Source: Alviniconcha marisindica (lineage: Eukaryota; Mollusca; Gastropoda; Provannidae). Taken from it: a stretch of 64,000 nt of DNA. Under the pieces are notes generated by a model that was not told the origin of the DNA, did not search any database, and was given only the letters and a program-made list of their open reading frames with translations. The translations under genes and the position numbers were made by a program. The stretch's first letter is position 1. Every line of letters starts with the position of its first letter. Positions 39,101-44,790 of this stretch are shown in pieces. The stretch is from positions 655,001-719,000 of the forward strand of contig JABMCL010000629.1 in assembly GCA_018857735.1 (NCBI GenBank), written 5' to 3'.

Positions 39101-41594
39101 TGTAGTCACAATGCTTGTGTGTTCCGGTGCCTGTGTGCGTGTGTGTGTGCTTAGAATAGTCTTCTACAGACAAGATTTTGCGCTTTACAAATACTGTTAT
39201 CGTTATAAACAAGGTCTGTCTTACAAAGAAAGACGTCTGTCTGTGTGTCCACGTCAGCACCATGAATGATTTGGGGCTCAGCCTGCTGACCTGTGAACCT
39301 GTTGAGATGAAAGTTGCTATGAGGATTTCTTGGGACACAAGAGTCCTATGTACCTGTAATATGTGGAACACCTCTCCCCTAGTTAACACAGTAACGCTAA
39401 AGCAAATGATTTGCTCTGTAGGGTAAAGGGAGGGTGATATAACTGGGGCCCCATCTCCCAGGTATCACCACGGTCTACTTGTTAGCACTCTGACATTTGT
39501 GCCAGCAAACACAAGTTCAAATCTCAGTGGAACTTAAAACAGGTTTCTCCCTTCTCTTTTTTCTTCTTTTGTATTCATCTGCTGCGAACACCAACATCTC
39601 TAAACAGCTTTGTGAATCGGCAACACATGATGTGGATGTGGATGCAGAAACAGATGCACAGAATACATTTTATATTACATTGATGTATTACAATACATGC
39701 ACAATCCCATGGTCTGTTGACCTGTGTTTAGGTGGCGTGTCAAGACCAGGTGTGTGTATGTGCACAACCCCAACATCTGTTAGCCTGTGTTCAGGTGTGT
39801 GTGTGTGTGTATATATATATATGGGTACAACCCGAAGGTCTATTGACCTGTGTTCAGGTGGCATGTCAAGACTGGGTGTGTGGGTGTACATACACAAACG
39901 CATCATCTGTTGACATATGTTCAGGTGGCGTGTCAAGACCAGGAGTGTGTGTGTACATACACAACCCCAACATCTGTTGACCTGTGTTCAGGTGGTGTGT
40001 CAAGACCAGAAGTGTGTGTGTACATACACAACCCCAACATCTGTTGACCTGTGTTCAGGTGGCATGTCAAGACCAGGAGTGTGTGTGTACATACACAACC
40101 CCAACATCTGTTGACCTGTGTTCAGGTGGTGTGTCAAGACCAGGAGCGTGTGTATGTGTGTGTATACACAACCCCAACATCTGTTGACCTGTGTTCAGGT
40201 GGTGTGTCAAGACCAGGAGCGTGTGTGTGTGTGTATACACAACCCCAACATCTGTTGACCTGTGTTCAGGTGGCGTGTCAAGACCAGGAGGAAGATGAAG
40301 ACGAGCAGCAGGCGGAGTACGACGGGATGCTGATCGAGTCAGCGGGTGACGTTCTGCCCGTCATGGCCAGACTGATGGGGGGCCCCACCTTCTCTCCCTT
40401 CTTCGCCTCCTTCCTCACAGACCTGCTCAAACGATTGGTTAGTGTCTGCCTTGACCTCGCACGCTGGTGTTGTAAGTTTTTTTGCATCTGTTTCTGTGTG
40501 CTACATAACGCAACATTTTGACAGTGTTCTCATATCATGTTGCTCTGAACAGACATACGATAAAATAAAAACAAACAAAAAATTGAGGGTTTTATCTCTT
40601 CTGGAAAGATGTTTGTCTTTCAAAATTTGCAGTGCTGTTGCAAGCAACTTTTGTTGCTTGATTTTATGGCCGTTTTAGTTTTCACCATGCCCAGATGCTG
40701 AACTACTGCTGGGGCTATCTTGGACACTTTCTGTGTTTAATGTTCTGTTGACTAAACAGGTACTACATCATATACATCAGATGTCATAAAAACATGGTGC
40801 AGTGTGTGTGAACTCAGTGAGCTGAATGTGAATGCCTTTTGGGCCCAATATAAATTGACACTATGATGTGGTTGTGAAAAAATTGATTTGCAGCAGTGGT
40901 ACATTTCAGAAACAAACAAGCTCAACAGCAGAGAAGTCCTTTGCGGTAGGCACGCTAGCGGAAGTGATTGAGTCGATCGGTGAAACAACGGTGGTGTTTG
41001 TGGACACCCTGTACCCAGTGTTTCTGCGCATGGTGAAGGACGAAGATGATGAAGTTCGCAGTAACGCTGTCTTTGCTTTGGGCATGCTGGCCGCGAATGG
41101 GGGAGACAAAATGAAAGCGTGAGTCTGGATTTGGATTAAAAAGCCTACTGGTACTGTGAGTCTGAGGGATGTTTTTTTCATAAATTTTCACATAATTATG
41201 GAACTGCTTCTGTGCTAATTGCTCAGTGTTAGCTTGTTTATTTGGTTACAGTTTTGGTTATTAATAGCAAGGCTAAGATATACTTTTTAACTGTGCATAA
41301 GATCAGCAGGGAACTTGCATTGCAATTTTGGATTTGAGCATTATAAGCTTCTTTTCAGACCGAAAAGCTGATGTGTCTGTTGTTTACCTTTGGGTTGTGT
41401 TCTTTTTTGAAGATGCGTCCAGTTTAACCTGTCCTTTTTTGTTTAATAATAAAAAACAAAGTGACTTGTAATACAAAAATATGCAGAGTGCATGAGACAA
41501 AAATGTATATGGTGGTGTCCTTGCAGCAGTCATTTAAGTGAGGTTGTAAACTGTGTTATTGTGTGTGAGAGTGCCCATGTGTGTGTGTGAGAGA

Positions 41595-41625
<31 letters not shown>

Positions 41626-43712
41626 TGTGTGTGTGTGAAAGAGAGAGAGAGAGAGTGTGTGTGTTTAGATTTTGTGTTTTATGACTAATTTTACAGTTTT
41701 AGATGTATGTGGCCATGTCCCTGCTGCAGCAAACATTTATTAGTCATTTATGGTCTTGTTACACACAACTGTTTCAGTCGTCACCCGGACATCCTGAAGC
41801 TGATGCTGGAGATGATGGCTGGTGAGCAGAACGTGCGAGTGATGGACAACATGTGTGCTGCCAACTTTGCTGTGCGGGGGCCAAAAATCGGGGGGAAAAA
41901 AGGGGTTTTTGGGGGGTGGGACCAATTCGGCAAATCTGCCTTTGGAATACGTGAGACTGCACTCTTCCTGTCCTTGTCTTTTTTCTTGCCATCTGCATTC
42001 CCCCCCCCCCCCCCCACTCTTTTAATAAACAACTACATCATCAGTACATAGAGCCTGTAATATATTTAGTACATCTTGTTGTGGAAGGCTTGCACAATAC
42101 TCACATTCTTCAGTTAGTACAGCCATTCAATGCACACTTTCTGTCCGGCTCATGTTTTTTGTTTTGTTTTCAGCTACATCTGTTTGAAATGATTACATAA
42201 TTTTAATAAACTGTTATCTCTGATGCTGTTTCGTTTACCCATTCCTGAATCATAGATGTTCTATACCCGCCTCAGTAAGTTTACACTGTCTCTGGCCTGT
42301 CTGCAAATTTTGTTTTGAATAATAAAAACAACAACCAGAAACAGTATGTTTTGTAAAGAACCTGATTTGTGCAGATTGTGCCAACTGTGATCGGTTGTCT
42401 GCCCCTGAAAGAAGACTTTGAAGAGAACACCACAGTTTTCACCTGTCTTCTGCAACTCTACCAGGACAGCAATCCTCAGGTACCGTCTCTGTTGTGCTCT
42501 TCAGCACCTTTGCTGGTTTAGCGAACATAGTACAGCAGAACTGACTGAACATTCAGTCCTCTTTTTTTTCTTCTCTTTTTTTCTTCTTTTTCTGCCAGGC
42601 ACATCATGTGGGGCGTTTATTCAAAACCATGCTTCCATCATCACAATATACCTCTCGCTCACTCATCCATTCACAAAGTAGTTTACCAGGACAAATAATC
42701 CAACAACAAAAACCGTCAAAAAACTAATTCTCAACACATACTAATTAACTGTATGAGTATGTCCTTGTTAGCTGTAAGAATATATAATTAAATTGTGTGT
42801 GTGCATATGTGTGTGTGTGTCTGTTTATAATACTTCGTAATATCAACAGGTAATCTTAAAATCATAGCAAAGTCATCAGTCCTTTTTGAATGAGGTTCAT
42901 CTACTGACGTTCATACACAAACCTGTCATAAAGTTTGGTTACTTCATCCGGCACATACACAATTGAGAGGCTGTGTATGTGCAGGATGAAGTAACCAAAC
43001 GTTATGACAAGTTTGTGTATGCATCATTAACAATAGTATTGGACACACCGGTCCTTGGTATGAGAATCTTTAGATGACTGTTGGAGACCTTGACTATTCA
43101 GTGAACAGTTTCCAGATTTTTTTGTTTTTCTATATATATAATTTTTTTTGGCAGGTCATAAGTCAGTTGCCTGCACTGCTACAAGTGGTGGCCAGTATTC
43201 TTGGAACTCCGCAGGCTAAACCAGGTACGGTTGTCTAAAACACGCGCACGCGCGCACATGCATATTGATTATGAATTCCTAGGGAAACTGCAAACACAAG
43301 CAGGGAAGAATGTAGAAACTACAGAAGGTTATGTTTTTATTGTTGTTGGGTTGTATGTAGAAACTACAGAAGGTTATGTTTTTATTGTTGTTGGGTTGTA
43401 TTTTGTTCTTTCTCTTCTTCTTCTTTTTTTGGTGGGGGTTAAGTGAATCTTGTATATATCCAGTCTGTCTTTGCCTTTCAGTAGGTGGAGAAGGAGTTGT
43501 CACTTTCTGACTACCAAAGATTGTTTCTGTCCGCAGACATTCAGAAGATGCTGGTGCAGTTTGTGCAGAGTGTGAAGGAGAAATACCCTGACACCTACGA
43601 CTCTGTCAAGACCTCCATGACCCCAGAAATGGCCAGCAAACTTGACCACTGCCTGACCATTGACATCAACTCCATTCCGGCCACCAATGGCTATGAGAAA
43701 GGATGCTGTTGA
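15459..43712 (+). CDS. IPO4: Importin-4 gene, 29 coding exons
   Basis: Spliced gene of 3238 coding nt (about 1079 codons; human importin-4 has 1081 aa). Importin-4 is a HEAT-repeat karyopherin-beta that carries H3-H4 with ASF1, ribosomal proteins and other cargoes through nuclear pores under Ran control. The N-terminus MAASLEAILA and PALCHLLG...VRQLAAVLIRRK matches the importin-beta N-terminal domain. Further signatures are ACEALELFDELLETEV, VRNAALFALGQFSEHLQ, SYYALEMFIENL, DTLGVLARNIGKE, DDPDLRRC, YGLFAALSGL, VENAYLEEKEDAC, AEKSFAVGTLAE and CLPLKEDFEE. Acidic loops occur in exons 11, 20 and 24. All introns are GT-AG and phases agree throughout, except that exon 17 has one base too many and the end of exon 26 is unclear. 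It starts at ATG 15459 and stops with TGA at 43710-43712. Head-to-head with GSS, tail-to-tail with the cryptochrome gene. Confidence 0.95.
15525..17081. other. IPO4: IPO4 intron 1
   Basis: Mostly unique AT-rich sequence. 16200-16800 is a diverged homologue of 33960-34325 (shared catgtatctgactggttaca, tttccatgaaccactttca, ttgaaaaatgtctag), hence a dispersed repeat. A (CA)n tract lies at 16856-16908. Confidence 0.7.
17082..17168 (+). CDS. IPO4: IPO4 exon 2
   Basis: Encodes NTGKLKEAFKDPATLPALCH then LLGTSDNAQ, matching the importin-4 N-terminal APAALPALCDLL block. Acceptor TTTACAG, donor GTAGGT, phase 0. Confidence 0.93.
18013..18098 (+). CDS. IPO4: IPO4 exon 3
   Basis: Encodes VRQLAAVLIRRKIQKSKQWN and ALTQDVRQ, the conserved QxxAAVLxRRRxxxxW helix of the importin-beta N-terminal domain. 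Acceptor TTTGCAG, donor GTAAGA, phase 2 out. Confidence 0.93.
18099..21212. other. IPO4: IPO4 intron 3
   Basis: Contains a dispersed repeat tail (19165-19270, inverted relative to 3735-3862), (TA)n at 19285-19332 and 20042-20106, (CA)n at 19367-19437, poly-G at 20388-20409 and poly-C-rich sequence at 21108-21165. No gene recognised. Confidence 0.75.
21213..21254 (+). CDS. IPO4: IPO4 exon 4 (42 nt)
   Basis: Encodes IRDNVLQLLLREP between two phase-2 junctions. Acceptor TTTTCAG, donor GTGAGT. Short but continuous with family LxxLILxALxRE. Confidence 0.85.
   Translation, partial: YSRQCVAASASGT
21490..21707. mobile_element. piggyBac-type MITE, 218 bp
   Basis: Starts TTAACCCCTTCACTGCC and ends with the perfect inverse GGCAGTGAAGGGGTTAA, giving 17-bp terminal repeats whose outer TTAA fits a piggyBac target site. 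No coding capacity. Lies in IPO4 intron 4. Confidence 0.85.
21874..22006 (+). CDS. IPO4: IPO4 exon 5
   Basis: Encodes RGVRTSIASLVGTVAKHDLP, then WPQLFEFLL and SSDPAQCE; the WPxLxxxL is a HEAT-helix signature of the family. Acceptor TTGAAAG is unusual (weak pyrimidine tract); donor GTGAGT. Confidence 0.88.
22052..22170. repeat. 35-bp minisatellite, 3-4 copies
   Basis: Unit ggacttgtggagttgaaaca plus tcaccacctatatga starts at 22052, 22087, 22122 and 22157, about 45 nt after the IPO4 exon 5 donor. An isolated copy appears near 22395. Confidence 0.9.
22985..23120 (+). repeat. Dispersed repeat related to 46300-46570
   Basis: Shares caccagtttacagtgtcact, tgcaaagccgcata-like sequence and a following gggtg-tatg with the 46-kb copy. 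Class unknown. Confidence 0.6.
23162..23497 (+). repeat. 84-bp minisatellite, 4 copies, containing the IPO4 exon 6 acceptor
   Basis: CTGGGGATGTTTG or close variants begin at 23246, 23330, 23414 and finally 23498 (the real exon), preceded each time by tttctgtccaca(g/t) or equivalent. The third copy has CATCTAGGG, so its AG is shifted. The 28-codon unit is open in the IPO4 frame from about 23126 through the exon. Confidence 0.93.
23498..23634 (+). CDS. IPO4: IPO4 exon 6 (acceptor lies in an 84-bp array)
   Basis: Encodes LGMFVLYTVSQMATDQLKPH, LVSMLQLLNEKLND and MVPYYAI. Acceptor CTGTCCACAG, donor GTCAGT. Copies of its first 26 nt together with its acceptor are tandemly repeated upstream; the last copy is the functional exon because only it continues into the importin sequence. 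Confidence 0.92.
24109..24151 (+). CDS. IPO4: IPO4 exon 7 (43 nt)
   Basis: Encodes TMSELVFFVGDAEG after a split Arg codon; aligns to family SLRTLTTMAPYL region. Acceptor TTCCTCAG, donor GTAAGT. Confidence 0.87.
24597..24662 (+). CDS. IPO4: IPO4 exon 8
   Basis: Encodes KLIQGAIPQVMTVIQQLTGV then DE. Acceptor GTTCCAG, donor GTTTGT, phase 0. Matches family VPKLIxAxQxLIxxDE. Confidence 0.9.
25267..25770. mobile_element. Tc1/mariner-type MITE, copy 3 (504 bp)
   Basis: TTGGGTGATTCAGGC start and CTGAATCGCCCAA end; inverted relative to the copies at 11859 and 13000. TA is present on the left only. In IPO4 intron 8, 70 bp before exon 9. Confidence 0.83.
25841..25942 (+). CDS. IPO4: IPO4 exon 9
   Basis: Encodes EKACEALELFDELLETEVTI then IVPHLKPFLQFCLQ, one of the strongest importin-4 matches. 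Acceptor TGTTTTCAG, donor GTAACT. A MITE ends 70 bp upstream. Confidence 0.95.
26090..26300. repeat. Irregular ttcatcagggtggc tandem repeat
   Basis: Short imperfect units built from catcagggtggt and catcaggctgacc in IPO4 intron 9. Confidence 0.8.
26493..26576 (+). CDS. IPO4: IPO4 exon 10
   Basis: Encodes VAGKSEFTDELRVKAMSFIA then SLTRLKKK, equivalent to family IRIRxLxxLTFLVKxKxK. Acceptor GTGGACAG, donor GTGAGT, phase 0. Confidence 0.92.
27041..27175 (+). CDS. IPO4: IPO4 exon 11 (acidic loop)
   Basis: Encodes AVIKSHLVEPMLHMLLPIMC, an acidic run SEEEEEEEEPEPDAES, and YALQ. The acidic inter-HEAT loop is typical of importin-4. Acceptor CTGCTGCAG, donor GTTGGT. Confidence 0.93.
27244..27645. 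repeat. Dispersed element with cagggtt ends
   Basis: Starts cagggttcgcacggtctttg and ends near aaccctggtcag, an inverted pair. Related sequence lies at about 57055-57358. Probably a non-autonomous DNA element; the ends are diverged. Confidence 0.55.
27690..27815. repeat. About 33-bp tandem repeat, 4 copies
   Basis: Diverged units of ctgttggactgacagtgtgt and cccctgttc in IPO4 intron 11. Followed at 28184-28210 by a poly-C run. Confidence 0.8.
28292..28345 (+). CDS. IPO4: IPO4 exon 12 (54 nt)
   Basis: Encodes VLDTLALHLPPEKFIPKL, nearly identical to the family VVDMLALHLPPEKLxPQL. Acceptor GATTACAG, donor GTAAGC. Confidence 0.95.
28986..29095 (+). CDS. IPO4: IPO4 exon 13
   Basis: Encodes MPMVEKCLTSEKATERRAGY, LAMAVVVEGCADYVMS; family RKAGLLVLAVLSDGAGD region. 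Acceptor GATTGCAG, donor GTGAGT, phase 2 out. Confidence 0.93.
29630..30653 (+). repeat. 51-bp minisatellite ending at the IPO4 exon 14 acceptor
   Basis: About 1 kb of diverged units becoming more regular towards the exon (51 bp: catgtgtttcattatgggca, gcgttttgttatggacagcc, tgatgatgcag). Each unit holds two acceptor-like elements, tttcattatgggcag and ttgttatggacagcctgatg. The real exon junction is tttcattatgggcag/GCTGATGAG, so the unit carries the splice site and about nine exon bases. Confidence 0.92.
30654..30762 (+). CDS. IPO4: IPO4 exon 14 (acceptor lies in a 51-bp array)
   Basis: Encodes LMSAMLQSVCRGLNDAEPMV then RNAALFALGQFSEHLQ, a hallmark importin-4 HEAT repeat. Acceptor ATTATGGGCAG, donor GTATGG. 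The acceptor lies at the end of a 51-bp array whose units repeat it. Confidence 0.94.
31097..31160. repeat. (CT)n microsatellite forming the exon 15 upstream region
   Basis: About 64 nt of CT with one CC interruption, 50 nt before IPO4 exon 15, so it extends the pyrimidine tract of this acceptor. Confidence 0.93.
31213..31351 (+). CDS. IPO4: IPO4 exon 15
   Basis: Encodes PDITKFASELLPLLFQYLGK, then TKSYYALEMFIENL; family SREVMPLLLAYL and KACYALENFVENL. Acceptor TTTTTTTCAG, donor GTAAGT. Confidence 0.94.
31425..31562. repeat. Dispersed repeat, inverted copy
   Basis: Inverse of 32890-33060 and 56785-56950: shares the gcgctca / gaacgcataataaacgtacattattatt end and the tagaatat-gcatttag section. 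Three copies of one interspersed family. Confidence 0.7.
31653..31766 (+). CDS. IPO4: IPO4 exon 16
   Basis: Encodes QEIMPYLPDLMNHLLSVLKT then RPRELAISAIGAA, matching family VQPYLPELMECML and AKELAVSALGAI. Acceptor CTCGCGCAG, donor GTATGT, phase 1 out. Confidence 0.94.
31845..32370. repeat. 36-bp minisatellite, about 14 copies, in IPO4 intron 16
   Basis: Unit gatctgaggtagtgatgtct and gacatccagttgat. It ends about 15-20 nt before the exon 17 acceptor but does not include it. The 198-codon open frame on the minus strand is a 12-residue repeat of non-biological look. Confidence 0.92.
32384..32501 (+). CDS. IPO4: IPO4 exon 17 (one base too long)
   Basis: Begins in phase with ATAACEG (family ATAAQ), then changes frame at the GGG of 32401-32403 and resumes as MKPYFQEIIEHFRGYLISAT and KKLQVAAI. 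Using GG instead of GGG restores the family spacing exactly and matches the phase of exon 18. It may be a sequence error, an allele or a real lesion. Acceptor GGTTTCAG, donor GTAAGC. Confidence 0.85.
32510..32765. repeat. Tandem aagtcaagctt repeat plus retroelement tail
   Basis: About four diverged units of aagtcaagcttgactcagct and gcactgcata start within 10-20 nt of the exon 17 donor. 32720-32765 is the inverse of the gactgggcgtaaaacacc tail seen at 2775-2817. Confidence 0.8.
32890..33165. repeat. Dispersed repeat with (CA)n tail
   Basis: aataataatgtacatttatc, atgcgttcatcgacgccctg and aaaacgcactacacacac also occur at 56785-56955, and inverted at 31425-31562. A (CA)n tract of about 90 nt forms its end, 70 nt before exon 18. 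Confidence 0.85.
33234..33357 (+). CDS. IPO4: IPO4 exon 18
   Basis: Encodes TLGVLARNIGKETFMPLATE, then CVQLGLGLLENADDPDLRRC, a very strong match. Acceptor TTTTTCAG, donor GTAGGT with the codon split as GT/G. A transposon remnant starts 13 nt into the next intron. Confidence 0.95.
33371..33959. mobile_element. DNA-transposon remnant with 15-bp TIRs, 589 bp
   Basis: GCAGACCTGCCTACC at the left and its exact inverse GGTAGGCAGGTCTGC at the right, with ACAG immediately outside both ends as a possible 4-bp target duplication. A short plus-strand frame at 33697-33789 begins MASKRTSEVPSRDAKKPRIL and stops after 30 codons, perhaps the start of a lost transposase. It begins 13 nt after the IPO4 exon 18 donor. 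Confidence 0.82.
33960..34325. repeat. Dispersed repeat homologous to 16200-16800
   Basis: Shares catgtatctgactggttaca, tttccatgaaccactttcac and ttgaaaaatgtctag. Begins cagggttcgcattagctggt directly after the transposon remnant. Confidence 0.75.
34449..34560 (+). CDS. IPO4: IPO4 exon 19
   Basis: Encodes YGLFAALSGLVKQDLKPYME, then YLLLSLKSTEGVT; family YSLFAALSGL and LMLLSLRSTEG. Acceptor GTGTGCAG, donor GTAAGT. Confidence 0.95.
34640..34925. repeat. About 52-bp minisatellite, 5-6 copies, in IPO4 intron 19
   Basis: Units of tctctcttccagtttcctac and agaggtagcatttagtcatc. Units contain ttcctacag and tcttccag but the array lies about 80 nt after the exon 19 donor, not at an acceptor. Confidence 0.88.
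35108..35320. repeat. About 48-bp tandem repeat, 4 copies
   Basis: Units of gtggcagaagtgtgtattat and gtcaggaacagtgg in IPO4 intron 19. Confidence 0.88.
35500..35770. repeat. ttggggtcccctttaacattgagtc-type minisatellite
   Basis: About seven units of 38-42 bp built on cacttggggtcccctttaac in IPO4 intron 19, about 115 nt before exon 20. Confidence 0.88.
35884..36002 (+). CDS. IPO4: IPO4 exon 20 (acidic loop)
   Basis: Encodes AHYKEETEPVAIFNEEALQD, EDDIQDSDGEEDSDAMKLE. The Asp/Glu-rich stretch corresponds to the human DDESDGEEEEELMDED loop. Acceptor GTGTTCAG, donor GTAAAT, phase 2 out. Confidence 0.92.
36445..36790. repeat. 59-bp minisatellite upstream of IPO4 exon 21
   Basis: Units of cagtacaacacatgaaagaa, cagtcctttgttttaacag and attgatactgtttttagagt. 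Each has an acceptor-like tttgttttaacag, but the exon actually starts 41 nt beyond the last of these, at 36832. Confidence 0.9.
36832..36909 (+). CDS. IPO4: IPO4 exon 21
   Basis: Encodes ISVENAYLEEKEDACCALGE then LAQHT; family YSVENAFFDEKEDTCAALGE. The acceptor is GATGGCAG at 36831, chosen because the better-looking TTTTGACAG at 36788 would give an immediate TGA in this phase. Donor GTGCTC is weak. Confidence 0.88.
37430..38225 (+). repeat. Composite array with partial copies of IPO4 exon 22
   Basis: ttgccttcctgccctac, usually preceded by gtgtgacacagc or gtgtcacagt, occurs near 37465, 37614, 37758, 37933 and 38080 before the real exon at 38226, with a shorter copy at about 38021. Between copies run units of tttgattgttggtgtttgtg. 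The exon-derived parts keep recognisable LPYLE-VY-EVLQLV coding sense but hit stops soon after. Confidence 0.9.
38226..38389 (+). CDS. IPO4: IPO4 exon 22 (preceded by partial copies of itself)
   Basis: Encodes FAFLPYLETVYAEVLELVDY, then GIKKAAIATLGQLCLCVH; family VAFLPYMESVFEEVFKLLE and VRKAAHEALGQF. Acceptor GTGACACAG, donor GTGAGC. Several degenerate copies of its first roughly 55 nt lie upstream. Confidence 0.93.
38838..39031 (+). CDS. IPO4: IPO4 exon 23
   Basis: Encodes ALKTMLCTVVPKFLEIARQD, then RTVVMSAVDSLHELLERLG and DAILQTMKDIFTHK; family RVVPSYMQAV and RQVVMAVLEAL. Acceptor GCCTTCAG, donor GTCAGC. Confidence 0.93.
39705..40269 (+). repeat. 67-bp minisatellite, about 8 copies, containing the IPO4 exon 24 acceptor
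   Basis: Units read acaaccccaacatctgttga, cctgtgttcag, then gtggcgtgtcaagaccaggag, i.e. acceptor plus the first 22 nt of exon 24. The unit is not a multiple of three, so successive copies fall in different frames. The last copy runs into unique exon sequence. Confidence 0.93.
40270..40437 (+). CDS. IPO4: IPO4 exon 24 (acceptor lies in a 67-bp array)
   Basis: Encodes VACQDQEEDEDEQQAEYDGM, LIESAGDVLPVMARLMGG and FSPFFASFLTDLL; family TACQD, DDDQAEYDAMLLEHAGEAIP and FAPFFAGFLP. Acceptor TGTTCAG, donor GTTAGT. Its first 22 nt and its acceptor are the repeated unit upstream. Confidence 0.94.
40910..41118 (+). CDS. IPO4: IPO4 exon 25
   Basis: Encodes KQTSSTAEKSFAVGTLAEVI, then DEVRSNAVFALGMLAANGG. 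Family CTVAEKSFAVGTLAETI and PEVRSNAIFGMGVLAEHGG. Acceptor CATTTCAG, donor GTGAGT. Confidence 0.95.
41778..41871 (+). CDS. IPO4: IPO4 exon 26 (3' end uncertain)
   Basis: Encodes RHPDILKLMLEMMAGEQNVR then VMDNMCAA, matching the family HDRVRDNICGALARLL. The roughly 15 residues expected after CAA are not readable; sequence from about 41875 is a string of expanded homopolymers. A weak in-phase GTGCGG donor at 41872 is used here as a placeholder. Confidence 0.65.
41872..42016. other. Homopolymer-rich patch after IPO4 exon 26
   Basis: Successive runs of G5, A5, G6, A6, G4, T5, G6 and later C15-16 replace what should be conserved coding sequence and a splice donor. It looks like a poor consensus rather than natural coding DNA. 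Confidence 0.6.
42375..42479 (+). CDS. IPO4: IPO4 exon 27
   Basis: Encodes IVPTVIGCLPLKEDFEENTT then VFTCLLQLYQDSNPQ; family LLHALPLKEDLEEWVTIGRLFSFLYQSSPDQ. Acceptor TTGTGCAG, donor GTACCG, phase 0. Confidence 0.94.
42912..43021. other. Long inverted repeat (about 49-bp arms, 12-nt loop)
   Basis: Left arm 42912-42960 and right arm 42973-43021 pair with about three mismatches (core gtttggttacttcatcc against ggatgaagtaaccaaac), loop aattgagaggct. In IPO4 intron 27. It could be a fold-back element or a structured intronic RNA. Confidence 0.8.
43155..43224 (+). CDS. IPO4: IPO4 exon 28
   Basis: Encodes VISQLPALLQVVASILGTPQ then AKP, the penultimate HEAT helix. Acceptor TTTGGCAG, donor GTACGG, phase 1 out. 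Confidence 0.9.
43537..43712 (+). CDS. IPO4: IPO4 exon 29 (stop codon)
   Basis: Encodes DIQKMLVQFVQSVKEKYPDT, then MTPEMASKLDHCLTIDINSI and ends GYEKGCC with TGA. The acceptor GTCCGCAG at 43536 is chosen because the earlier CTTTCAG at about 43481 reaches a stop in the required phase. Confidence 0.9.
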
Positions 43713-43789
43713 GCTTTTCATCTCTCCGCTGCAAAAGGGAGTGCAGTTTTTCTGATAGGAACTGCTTGGTGATTCAGCTCATCACCAGT

Positions 43790-44790
43790 TTTGCGATAGT
43801 TAAGGCTGTTACAGACACATGTGGCACACCTGCAGTAGTTAAGGCTGTTAGATAAGTGACACACCTGCAATAGTTATGGCTGTTACTGACACACCTGCGA
43901 TAGTTAAGGCTGTTACAGACACAAGTGATACACCTGCGATAGTTAAGGCTGTTACAGACTCAAGTGACACACCTGTGATAGTTAAGGCTGTTACAGACAC
44001 ACATGACACACCTGCGATAGTTAAGGCTGTTATAGACACAAGTGACACACCTGCGATAAAGCTGTTACAGACACAAGTGACACACCTGCGATAGTTAAAG
44101 CTGTTACAGACACAAGTGACACACCTGCGATAGTTAAGGCTGTTACAGACACAAGTGACACACCTGCAATAAAGCTGTTACAGACACAAGTGACACACCT
44201 GCAATAGTTAAAGCTGTTACAGACACAAGTGACACACATGCGATAGTTAAGGCTGTTATAGACACAAGTAACACACCTGCAATAGTTCAGGCTGTTACAG
44301 ACACAAGTAACACACCTGCAATAGTTCAGGCTGTTACAAACACAAGTGACACACCTGCAATAATTAAGGCTGTTACAGGCACATGTGACACACCTGCAAT
44401 AGTTAAGGCTGTTATAGACACAAGTGACATGCTTGTGATAGTTAAGGCTGTTACAGACACACATGACACACCTGCGATAGTTAAGGCTGTTAGTGTTACA
44501 GACACAAGTGACACACCTGCGATAGTTCAGGCTATTACTGAAGTGACACACCTGTGATAGTTATGGCTCTTACAGACACATGTGACACACCTGCGATAGT
44601 TAAGGCTGTTCGTGTTACAGACACACGTAACACACCTGCGATAGTTAAGGCTGTTACTCAAGTGACACACCAGCGATAGTTAAGGCTGTTACTCAAGTGA
44701 CACACCAGCGATAGTTAAAGCTGTTACTCAAGTGACACCTCAGCGATATTTAAGGCTGTTAATGTTACAGACGCAAGTGACACGCCTCCG
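43790..44790. repeat. 39-bp minisatellite, about 25 copies, just after the IPO4 stop
   Basis: Unit gacacacctgcgatagttaa and ggctgttacagacacaagt, starting about 80 nt after the stop codon, so probably in the 3' UTR. Variant units contain gcaataaagctg, giving AATAAA at 44168. Confidence 0.92.

Noticed and set aside
43475..43536. Acceptor near 43481 as the start of IPO4 exon 29
   Set aside because: The incoming phase meets a stop within ten codons; the acceptor at 43536 is in phase and family-like. The open frame from 43485 uses a different phase upstream of it.
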